A stretch of DNA of 64,000 nucleotides from Burkholderiales bacterium. Lineage in GTDB: Bacteria > Pseudomonadota > Gammaproteobacteria > Burkholderiales > SG8-39. The first letter of the stretch is position 1. Each line of letters opens with the position of its first letter. The notes under the pieces are model-generated. The model saw nothing but the letters and a program-made list of their open reading frames with translations, was not told the DNA's origin and ran no database searches. The DNA lies in assembly GCA_014860355.1 (NCBI GenBank), contig JACZJV010000169.1, forward strand, positions 1 through 64,000. Reading direction: 5' to 3'. Positions 9,022-16,357 of the stretch are shown in pieces. The position numbers and the translations under genes were made by a program.

Positions 9022-10377
9022 TTATCTGATCGTATTGATGTAGGCAACGACGCGATTGGTTGCCTGGTCATCGGTCAGCATCGCGGCCATGGATGCCATC
9101 TGTGGACCGTACCTATCGTTCGCGTGTCCGCCGCGAATGCCCTGTTTGAAATTCTTCAACTGGGTGACCATGTACCAATCGCTCATACCCGACAACCGGG
9201 GGGCATTCATTGCCTGTATCCCACGCCCATTGGAACCATGACAGGCGGCGCAGGTCACATAGATACTTCGGCCATCGGTCGCATTGTCTTTCAGCGTGAC
9301 CGGTGCGGGATTTTCCGGCAGCGTCTTGATGTACGCGACGACATTATTGACGGCGGCGTCATCAGTAAGCGTCGCAGCCATCGGCGCCATCTGCTTGCCG
9401 TAGAAATCCTTGTCGTGCGCACCACGGGCGCCGTGCCTGAAATTGTTCAATTGCCGTATGAGATACCAGTCTCCTTGCCCACTCAGTTTCGGGGCATGCA
9501 TCGCGATGTTGCCTTCAGCCTGCGCGCCATGACACGCAGCACACACGGCAAAGAGCGGCTTGCCCGCTTCGGCGTCGCCGGCCGCCTGCGCCATCGATTG
9601 CGCAAACGTCGGATAGCCGCTCAACCACTTCTGAAATGCGTCGTCTTCTTCCACTACGACTTTGCCGCGCATGACGTAATGCCCAATGCCGCACAATTGT
9701 TCGCACAGGAGATCGAATTTCCCGGCCCGTGTGGGGGTGAACCACGTGCGCGTGACCATGCCCGGCACCAGATCCATCTTGACCCGGAACTGCGGTACGG
9801 CGAAGTCGTGCAGAACGTCGATGGAGCGCAGCAGCGCCTTGACCGGCGTTCCGATGGGCAGATGCACCTCCGGGCTTGCAACCAAGACATCGTCCCGACC
9901 TAACAGGTCGTCGGGGTTCATGCCAAACGGATTCTTATCGCTGACAAACCGGGCGTCGACAGTGCCCAGCACGCCGTCCCTCCCCGGGAAGCGATAGGCC
10001 CAGTGCCACTGCCTCGCCACGACCTCGAATACTGCCGCATCCTCCGGGACCGTGACGATCTTCGCATATACGAGCAGGCCGGGGGCCAACAAGCCGGCGA
10101 TTCCCACTGCGGTCAACCCGACCAGCCATGCCTCCAGCTTCTTATTTTCGGGTTCATACTCCGCCCGCATTCCCTTCCGGTGACGGTAGCGCACCACGCA
10201 GTAGGCCATGAACAGATTCACTGCTACGAAGACCGACCCCGTGACCCAGAACGTGAGCGATATGGTGTTGTCGATCGAACTCCAGTTGGAGGCGATCGGC
10301 GTCAAATACCACGGACTCAGAAGATGAAAGATAACGGAGAAATCGACCAGCAGGATCAATGCGATTGCTACGACCAT
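9022..10377 (-). CDS. coxB: Cytochrome c oxidase subunit II fused to two cytochrome c domains
   Basis: 451 residues. Three hydrophobic helices occupy the first ~115 residues. The cupredoxin domain follows, with ARQWHWAYRFPG and the CuA-binding set VLHDF and CEQLCGIGHYVMRG. After a short linker come two class I cytochrome c domains, each with a CAACH heme site (about residues 279-283 and 376-380) and a distal Met in a YGKQM or YGPQM context. Ordinary caa3 oxidases carry one such domain; two in tandem allow a longer electron wire and perhaps direct use of small donors. ATG 10377 is preceded by GGAGGGAGG. First gene of the cox operon. No signal peptide; the first helix anchors it. Confidence 0.95.
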   Translation of the reverse strand: MVVAIALILLVDFSVIFHLLSPWYLTPIASNWSSIDNTISLTFWVTGSVFVAVNLFMAYCVVRYRHRKGMRAEYEPENKKLEAWLVGLTAVGIAGLLAPGLLVYAKIVTVPEDAAVFEVVARQWHWAYRFPGRDGVLGTVDARFVSDKNPFGMNPDDLLGRDDVLVASPEVHLPIGTPVKALLRSIDVLHDFAVPQFRVKMDLVPGMVTRTWFTPTRAGKFDLLCEQLCGIGHYVMRGKVVVEEDDAFQKWLSGYPTFAQSMAQAAGDAEAGKPLFAVCAACHGAQAEGNIAMHAPKLSGQGDWYLIRQLNNFRHGARGAHDKDFYGKQMAPMAATLTDDAAVNNVVAYIKTLPENPAPVTLKDNATDGRSIYVTCAACHGSNGRGIQAMNAPRLSGMSDWYMVTQLKNFKQGIRGGHANDRYGPQMASMAAMLTDDQATNRVVAYINTIR

Positions 10378-11232
10378 AGCGACGCCTCCCTCCGTTCACG
10401 CGATCCCGGTCGAATGTTTTCGACGGTATCCTGTTATTTTCACTGCGCGGCTCTTTCCAGCAGGAGAGCCTTTTGCAAAACGCCCACCAGAGCGGGATCA
10501 ACCGCCGCATGGATCGGCGATGGACGGCCATGGATCAGGAGATGCAAGCTCCGCAAGCTTCCGTGCGGTCTGAATTCGATACTACGCGCCGAAAATTAAC
10601 ATTGCAAGTGGGTCTCATTCCCCATATCGCCAATTTCCGGCGTCCCATGGGATTGGAAGGTCTTCTTGGTTGTGGGGTACTGCCCGCTTCCAAGTCGGCG
10701 ATTTTGGCGAACCAGCCGAATCAATGCTGCAAGCAGGTACCGCGTACCGCGCTGTTCCAATTTGCGGGGCCACTTCTCATCAATTCAGCCGAGCATGCGA
10801 AGCGCGCCTTCCCATTTGATGCCTTCCTCTGGATACGGCTCGCCCGTCTCGACCCAGCGGCAGCCGAAACGCCCGAGGTTGACGCTGTGGAAGGCAGCCT
10901 CCAGGATGCGTTCAGCGATGCCGCGGCCTCTGCGGCGCCCGGCTCGCGCGCGTGACGCTTGCCATGAAAAAAATGAAACGCCTGATCCAGTGAACATGGG
11001 TCTCCTCCGCGCGGAGCCTGTCATGTTGGAGCCGGCATGCGGGGGAGGTATTGTGATTTCCGATGAATCGGCCTAAGGTATTGATACCAATGGCGGGTGG
11101 CAGGCAGGAAGCAGGATGCGCCGCAGAAATCGTTGCCTATCCCAAACGGTCAACTGGATTTGTCAACAAACAATGTCAACCAAGTCAAGGTAGGCCTCAC
11201 TGAATCCAAGCCTCCGCCTTCGTGATCTCTGC
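10378..11232. other. Long intergenic stretch upstream of the cox operon
   Basis: About 850 bases with no gene I can support. Near the cox start a 6 bp inverted repeat, GTCGAA/TTCGAC with a 4-base loop (10409-10424), may be an operator. A minus-strand frame ending at 10785 encodes a tail reading GCRWVETGEPYPEEGIKWEGALRMLG. It looks protein-like, but its upstream part is low-complexity and I do not recognise it; it may be a gene remnant. The other frames have shadow-like composition. Confidence 0.5.
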
Positions 11233-11667
11233 ATGGCTCCCAGGACCCGACGTGTGCTCCAAGCCATCCTGTATGAGGTTTTCGCCATTGCCTTTGTTGG
11301 CCCGGTGCTGAGCATCGCGTTCGACAAACCGGCCAGCTCGAGCATTGGTCTAGCTTTCGTTCTATCCAGCATAGCGCTCGGCTGGAACTATGTGTTCAAC
11401 ACGATCTTTGAGCGCTGGGAGTCGTATCAATCCATACGCGGTCGGTCGCTTGCCAGGCGCGTAGTGCATGGCATAGGCTTCGAAGGAGGACTTGTTGTGA
11501 TACTGATTCCCGTCATGGCGCTTTGGCTGGAAATCTCAGCTCTGAACGCATTCCTGGCGAATCTTGCTCTGCTGGCATTCTTCTTCGTCTACGCCATCGC
11601 TTTCACATGGACCTTCGATCGCATGTTTGGCCTTCCGGAATCCGCCGCGAAGCACCGTGAGGCCTAA
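11233..11667 (+). CDS. PACE-family (AceI-like) efflux transporter
   Basis: 144 residues with four membrane helices arranged as two bacterial transmembrane pair repeats. RRVLQAILYEVFAIAFVGPVLS with NYVFNTIFERWE forms the first. RRVVHGIGFEGGLVVILIPVMALWL with YAIAFTWTFDRMF forms the second. This is the proteobacterial antimicrobial compound efflux family, whose members export chlorhexidine, acriflavine or short diamines by proton exchange. The Glu in the first helix (YEVFAI) matches the residue shown in AceI to be essential. No strong ribosome site precedes ATG 11233. The stop lies inside an attC-like sequence, so the gene could have arrived as a cassette. Its substrate is unknown. Confidence 0.85.
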   Translation: MAPRTRRVLQAILYEVFAIAFVGPVLSIAFDKPASSSIGLAFVLSSIALGWNYVFNTIFERWESYQSIRGRSLARRVVHGIGFEGGLVVILIPVMALWLEISALNAFLANLALLAFFFVYAIAFTWTFDRMFGLPESAAKHREA

Positions 11668-11736
11668 CGCGGTTCGACCGGACGCGCTTCACTCGGCTGC
11701 GCCCGCTTTCGCGCGCTGGTCAGCCACAACGATAGC
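11662..11736 (+). repeat. attC-like imperfect palindrome
   Basis: GCCTAAC (11662-11668) fits the RYYYAAC core of integron attC sites and overlaps the stop of the PACE gene. It is followed by the imperfect arms GACCGGACGCGC (11676-11687) and GCGCGCTGGTC (11711-11721), then ACAACGATAGC where GTTRRRY would be expected. The second core is not intact, so this would be a diverged or decayed site. No integrase gene lies in the window. Confidence 0.35.
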
Positions 11737-11763
11737 CGGCAGCGCCGGAGCAACACGAAGCAC

Positions 11764-12288
11764 ATGGACCCCAAGATCATTCTAAGGAACGAACGCGATG
11801 GCGATGCGAGTGCAATAGGCGAGGTGACCGCCGCCGCGTTTATGACATTGGAGATCAGCAATCACACGGAGCAGTTCATCATCGAGGCGCTGCGTGCCGC
11901 CAAGGCGCTCACGCTATCGCTCGTCGCGCAAATCAATGGCGCGGTCATAGGCCATATTGCATTTTCTCCCGTGACTATTTCGGACGGCAGCCGGGACTGG
12001 TACGGCCTCGGACCTGTTTCGGTGCTGCCGGCATACCAGCGGCAGGGCATTGGAAAAGCTCTGATAGAGGAAGGGCTGTCACGGCTGAAAGCCATGCATG
12101 CCCAAGGATGTTGTCTCGTCGGCCATCCGGACTACTACAGGCAATTCGGGTTCAAGAACCCTGCGGGCCTCGTGGTCGAGGGCGTCCCGCCACAGGTATT
12201 CTTCGCGCTGTCTTTCGACGGGCGCAGTCCACAGGGCACGCTCACGTTTCACGCAGGATTCAAGGCAGATGGTCATGCCGCTGGCTGA
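11764..12288 (+). CDS. GNAT-family N-acetyltransferase (YhbS-like)
   Basis: 174 residues. The acetyl-CoA-binding motif LGPVSVLPAYQRQGIGKALIEEGL lies around residues 80-103, preceded by the beta-strand block GAVIGHIAFSPV. A CCLVGHPDYYRQFGF segment characterises the YhbS branch. These enzymes transfer acetyl from acetyl-CoA to an amine; the substrate of this branch is generally unknown. It follows the attC-like element by 28 bp and the PACE gene by 96 bp on the same strand. ATG 11764 begins MDPKIILRNERDGD. A weak GGAG lies 12 bases upstream. Confidence 0.85.
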   Translation: MDPKIILRNERDGDASAIGEVTAAAFMTLEISNHTEQFIIEALRAAKALTLSLVAQINGAVIGHIAFSPVTISDGSRDWYGLGPVSVLPAYQRQGIGKALIEEGLSRLKAMHAQGCCLVGHPDYYRQFGFKNPAGLVVEGVPPQVFFALSFDGRSPQGTLTFHAGFKADGHAAG

Positions 12289-12401
12289 GCGCCCGGTCGA
12301 GATGGGCAGCCGGCAAGCTGCGCGTGCCGGTCCGCTGCGCAGGTTCGCCGCTGTGGCGGCCCCGCACCTTGTACGCTAAGCCTCACGGGAGCGAAAGCCC
12401 G

Positions 12402-12599
12402 ATGGTCCAAAAGGATAGCGCCGGAAAGCGGGGGGCGAACAAACCCGCCGCAGAGTAGGCGAGCCCGGCGCCACCATCCGGGCTGATCGGTGCCAGGATC
12501 AAAGAGCCGGGCGATTGGCGGGGCAGGACTCTGTCGCGGATCCGCGCTCTCATCAAGCAGGCCGATCCCGATGTGGTCGAGGAGTTGAAGTGGAAATAG
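12402..12599 (+). pseudogene. Broken DUF1801 (YdhG-like) gene
   Basis: ATG 12402 opens MVQKDSAGKRGANKPAAE and then TAG (12456-12458). The same frame continues with LIGARIKEPGDWRGRTLSRIRALIKQADPDVVEELKWK, typical of the N-terminal half of DUF1801 proteins. It meets a second TAG (12597-12599) where the family has a basic residue before PSNP; PSN follows the stop. Beyond that, similarity is lost. Two nonsense codons and a missing 3' half make this a pseudogene. It sits between the GNAT and VOC genes. The intact family is a small soluble fold of unknown function, common in mobile accessory regions. Confidence 0.75.
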
Positions 12600-12765
12600 C
12601 CATCCAATAGCGCGTTCCAGCAGACGGTCCTCGCGCCGCGCACCCGGCCCGCTGCTGAACCCGAAAGTCAGGCGCTGCCGTGGCTTGACTGGTCGCGAAT
12701 GCCGGGCAAGACTGTGGGCGCATCGATCATCTGAACCTTCGGGCTCAGCACGATGGAGAAGCAGC

Positions 12766-13251
12766 ATGATTAAGCAAGCAAGGATCACAATTTGCCTTTG
12801 GTACGATGGCGAGGCCGAGGACGCGGCGCGGTTTTACGCCACGACCTTTCCGGATTCGTCCGTCGGCGCAGTGCACCTCGCACCGGGAGATTTTCCTTCC
12901 GGGAGGAAAGGGGACGTATTGACCGTCGAATTTAGCGTGATGGGCGTTGCGTGCCTCGGGCTCAACGGCGGACCTGCATTCAGGCACAACGAAGCATTCT
13001 CGTTTCAGGTTGCAACTGCTGACCAGGCCGAAACGGATCGCTACTGGAACGCGATCGTCGGCAACGGCGGCCAGGAAAGCGCGTGCGGCTGGTGCAAGGA
13101 CAAATGGGGGTTGTCCTGGCAGATCACGCCGATCGCCCTGACGAAAGCGGTCACCGATCCCAACCCCGCTGCCGCCAGGCGCGCGTTCGATGCAATGATG
13201 CAGATGACAAAGATCGACATCGCTGCAATCGAGGCGGCGCGCCGCGGTTGA
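12766..13251 (+). CDS. VOC-family protein (PhnB-like)
   Basis: 161 residues from ATG 12766 (MIKQARITICLWYDGEAEDAARFY), chosen because GGAGAA precedes it by 6 bases and the family starts there. It has the two beta-alpha-beta-beta-beta modules of the vicinal oxygen chelate fold. Family blocks VLTVEFSVMGVACLGLNGGPAFRHNEAFSFQV and CGWCKDKWGLSWQITP are visible. Members related to PhnB or the '3-demethylubiquinone methyltransferase' domain have no firmly known reaction. It closes the group of small accessory genes on this strand. The long C-terminal helix (RRAFDAMMQMTKIDIAAIEAA) is normal for the branch. Confidence 0.88.
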   Translation: MIKQARITICLWYDGEAEDAARFYATTFPDSSVGAVHLAPGDFPSGRKGDVLTVEFSVMGVACLGLNGGPAFRHNEAFSFQVATADQAETDRYWNAIVGNGGQESACGWCKDKWGLSWQITPIALTKAVTDPNPAAARRAFDAMMQMTKIDIAAIEAARRG

Positions 13252-13936
13252 GCTTGCGTGCTTGCCGCGCACGGCCGCGACATCGCCCGCCGTTGCACCG
13301 GAGCGCGGCCGCGGATCGCCTGCTCTGAGGTCGGTTGACGGTTCGAAGCGCCGGCAACAGCTTCGGCCGGGCAGCGGACGGCGCGCATCCACGCGCCGGT
13401 GCAGCGATCCGCCACGGGCCCGCGGGTTACACCCGCAGCGTAGGCAGGCCTAGCCTGGTTACGGCGCCGCCGGGCTGCCGGTGGCGAGGTCGATGCGACG
13501 GCGGATCACGCGACCTGTCTACCGCGCTTGAACGACGCTGCGGCTGCACACGGGAGTAGACCCAAGCCGCGTATAGCGCATCGCCATCCGCTGTAACCCT
13601 AGTCGGATATGCGTGGTATTGCCCAGGAAATAGCGGGTTTCCGCCGCTGTGTCCGACGGCACCATACCCCATACTGCGCGCATGGTTTTACCAACAACAA
13701 TCAAACAATAACTTCTCTGTAACCACACCATGTCCCACCGCAAGTCACGCTGGCGGCAGCGCCCGGCGCCGCAGCCATCTGCATGCCTCGCGCCTTGCGC
13801 TGCCGCAGTTGCGCGCACCGGCGCCGGCGGCCTGCGCATCTGATCTACCGAACTATCTGACCGACCACACCCAGACACGCACGTCAGTGCGCACGCTTCG
13901 CAACTACGTAGTAACCACGTCAAAAGGAGATTTGCA
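13252..13936. other. Intergenic stretch before the tandem exported proteins
   Basis: About 685 bases. It contains direct-repeat copy A (13370-13511). The rest includes a GC-rich stretch next to the VOC stop and about 420 bases of leader before the first large gene. A minus-strand frame (13427-13672) reads MGYGAVGHSGGNPLFPGQYHAYPTRVTADGDALYAAW, which looks partly protein-like but is not recognised. No promoter stands out. Confidence 0.5.
13370..13511 (-). repeat. Direct repeat, copy A (contains a lipoprotein gene 3' remnant)
   Basis: This stretch is about 80% identical by eye to 18842-18981, in the same orientation. On the minus strand it encodes RVIRRRIDLATGSPAAP followed by a stop, which matches the C-terminus of the lipoprotein gene at 18930 (RIRRRIDLVSGSPAAP). 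Upstream of those codons the frame is closed, so only the last ~17 codons and the downstream flank are present. The two copies bracket the pair of large exported-protein genes. Confidence 0.8.
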
Positions 13937-16327
13937 ATGTTTGCACCTTGCAGGAAAAAGGCCGGCGCGCGCGCGGTTGCGCTCGCACTGGCGCTCGCCA
14001 GCAGCAGTTTTTCCGCACACGCCGTGCTCGAGCGGACCGGCCCCATAAGCATCGCCCCGAATGTCGGCGGCTTTCCGGCCTGGTACCAGGACACGACCGG
14101 CCTTGCGCTGGAATTCTGCGCACCCAAGAACCAGGCGGAACTGGACGGAGCCTGGTGTCTGCTGCTCCCGGGGGACATCAATCTGCTTCCTGAAGTGTTC
14201 CCGTCGAACTTTTTCGACGAGCACTTCTACTACGCCGCGGGTGCGGCCCTGGGCACCCGGCAGGCCGGGGGCAAAGCCAATCTGGTCATAGGCATGGAAA
14301 GCGCCTTCACCACCGCCGTCGCGCCGGGAGATCAGGTCGTTTTCGCCCGCATCCGCCTCGTGCTGAACCCGTTGCCCGTCAGCGGGTCCTACCGTTTCAT
14401 CCATCCCTATGGCGAACAGACAGTTGAAGGCGTAGTCGGCGAGCGGATTTTCGTCACCAGCGATATCGGCTTTGACTGCGGACCCAACTTCGAATGCGCG
14501 CTGAACGGGGCCATCGGCCCGTTCCTGCTGCCTTCGCCCGTCCCCGGCGGCGTTGAAATGCCGCCCTTGACCGCGGCAAATCCGATTCCGGACAGCGACC
14601 CGAACAACTGGAATGATGGCGTGTTCGCGCCCACGCCGTACCCGGGCACAGGCGATGCGTATATCGCCGATCCGGCGCGCGAGGGGCCGGTCACCGGCAG
14701 CCCGCTGCCCGATTTTGTCGATTCGTCCGGGGCCACGCGCAACCACAACATTTTCCGCATCGAAGGGCCTCCCGGCTCCGGGCTGGGTCTGGACCCCGTG
14801 ACCGGTGCGCCCGTAGACTGGCTCGAGACCAGCAAGTTTTCGTTGATGGGCCGTATCTATTCCGGCGCGATGCCCGGCCGGGTTACGGTCGACCGCGCCT
14901 CGTACACCCGCACAGCAGCGGGGCAGAAGCTGGACGTGTTCGCAACTGCCCTCCCGACCACCCAGTCCCGGCTGCCCGCCGGACCCAGGCCAGCCGCGGC
15001 TGCAACGAATTTGACCTTCTTCGATGCGCCCTGCGCAGGCACGGTGGACGCCGCCGGCACCATACACCCGCCGTACAGCACGCCGCCGGGCGCGACAGAG
15101 ATGCCGATGAAGGCCGCAGGCGCGCTGCAAATGGCTCAGACCAATCCGACGACCATTCCGAAATCCATATGCGTGAAGGACGGCAGTGCGCGCAATGCCG
15201 CCGGACAGCTTGCGCCCGTGTTCGTCCCGCATCCCGTCACCGACGAAGTAACCGTCACCCCGGCGCACTTCGATCCGGCAGCAGGGACCCTGAGCGTGGG
15301 CGCAAGTTCGAGCGACGCCACCCCGCCGCTCGTGCTGACGCTGGCGGCGGGCGTATTTCTCGGTGACCTCGTCGCCGGCGAGATTGCCGTGCCTGGCGTG
15401 ATCGCACCGCCTAGCAGCGTGCAGGTGCAGTCGAGCGCCCTGGGCAGCACCGTCTACCAGGTAAGCACGGGCTTTGGCGGTGCAGCGCCGGTCACGACCC
15501 CGGTCGCCGCGAACGATGTGTTTGCGTTCCCGATGAATTCCCCGGCGCAAGTTCTGCCCGTCCTGGCCAACGACAGCAATGTCGCCGGCGGCACGGTGAC
15601 GCTGCTGTCACAGCCCGGATTTGGAAGCGCGGCGGTCAACGCCGACGGTACCGTGAGCTACACGCCTGACCCCAACCGGTCCGGCGCGGACGCCTTCACC
15701 TATGCGGTGACCGTCGGCACGAGCGTTTCGAACACCGCCATCGCCACGCTCGACGTCGTGTCGGTGCCTCTGGCGCCGACTGCGGTGAACGACGCGTTCA
15801 ACGCCATCGCCAACGCGCCGCTCGCGCTCAACCTGATCGCGAACGACTCCGATCCCAATGGCGCGGCCGACATCGTCGGCGCGCTGAACATCTCGGCGTC
15901 CTCGCCTGCCGGAGCGGCCATCAGCGGCGGCGCCGATGGAACCGTGAGCTTCAGTGCGGCAACGCCGGGTACCTATACCTTTACCTACCAGGCGCTGGAT
16001 CAGGCGGGGCTGAGCTCGGCCAACACCGGCACGGTAACGGTACAGGTGGCCGCGGCCGAAACGATCACCTTCTCCGCTACCCTGTTCAGAAGGGACAAGA
16101 ACCGCCTGACGGCAAACGGCACCATCAATCCGATCGGATTCCAGACGATCAAACTCGAGTTTGTCAACTCGGCCGGCACGGTGCTGGGCACAGCGGGCAC
16201 CATCGCTTCGACCGTGCTAGGCACCTGGGCGATCGACACCGTGGTTCCGATGCCCACCGGAACGGTCTCGCTCAAGGCAACCTCGTCCAATGGCACCAGC
16301 AGCGCGACGGCGCTAAGGATCAAGTAA
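13937..16327 (+). CDS. Large exported protein with cadherin/Ig-like domains, copy 1
   Basis: 796 residues, function unknown. ATG 13937 follows AAAAGGAGATTTGCA, identical in its core to the leader of the next gene. Residues 1-30 form a signal peptide ending SFSAHA. Residues ~30-330 make a conserved unknown domain with AWYQDTTGLALEFC, a WCLLLPGDI block, FDEHFYYAAGAA, PGDQVVFARIR and RNHNIFRIEGPPGSGLG; its cysteines recur in copy 2. Two cadherin-like/Big-type domains follow (about 515-590 and 605-700), with ANDVFAFP...VLPVLANDSN and VNDAFNAI...LIANDSDPNG, which look calcium-binding. A beta-rich C-terminal tail ends the protein. No sorting tail or membrane anchor is seen, so it is probably secreted or surface-associated. 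Its paralog is 30 bp downstream. Confidence 0.8.
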   Translation: MFAPCRKKAGARAVALALALASSSFSAHAVLERTGPISIAPNVGGFPAWYQDTTGLALEFCAPKNQAELDGAWCLLLPGDINLLPEVFPSNFFDEHFYYAAGAALGTRQAGGKANLVIGMESAFTTAVAPGDQVVFARIRLVLNPLPVSGSYRFIHPYGEQTVEGVVGERIFVTSDIGFDCGPNFECALNGAIGPFLLPSPVPGGVEMPPLTAANPIPDSDPNNWNDGVFAPTPYPGTGDAYIADPAREGPVTGSPLPDFVDSSGATRNHNIFRIEGPPGSGLGLDPVTGAPVDWLETSKFSLMGRIYSGAMPGRVTVDRASYTRTAAGQKLDVFATALPTTQSRLPAGPRPAAAATNLTFFDAPCAGTVDAAGTIHPPYSTPPGATEMPMKAAGALQMAQTNPTTIPKSICVKDGSARNAAGQLAPVFVPHPVTDEVTVTPAHFDPAAGTLSVGASSSDATPPLVLTLAAGVFLGDLVAGEIAVPGVIAPPSSVQVQSSALGSTVYQVSTGFGGAAPVTTPVAANDVFAFPMNSPAQVLPVLANDSNVAGGTVTLLSQPGFGSAAVNADGTVSYTPDPNRSGADAFTYAVTVGTSVSNTAIATLDVVSVPLAPTAVNDAFNAIANAPLALNLIANDSDPNGAADIVGALNISASSPAGAAISGGADGTVSFSAATPGTYTFTYQALDQAGLSSANTGTVTVQVAAAETITFSATLFRRDKNRLTANGTINPIGFQTIKLEFVNSAGTVLGTAGTIASTVLGTWAIDTVVPMPTGTVSLKATSSNGTSSATALRIK

Positions 16328-16357
16328 AGCTCGATACCTCATCTAAGGAGATTTGCA

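Noticed and set aside
10473-10955. 160-codon plus-strand frame upstream of the cox operon
   Set aside because: No recognisable motif, no ribosome site and no protein-like pattern; probably chance.
942-12599. Amber codon recoding in this organism
   Set aside because: Several intact genes here end in TAG (for example at 35954 and 63751), so TAG is a normal stop; the interrupted genes are better explained as pseudogenes.
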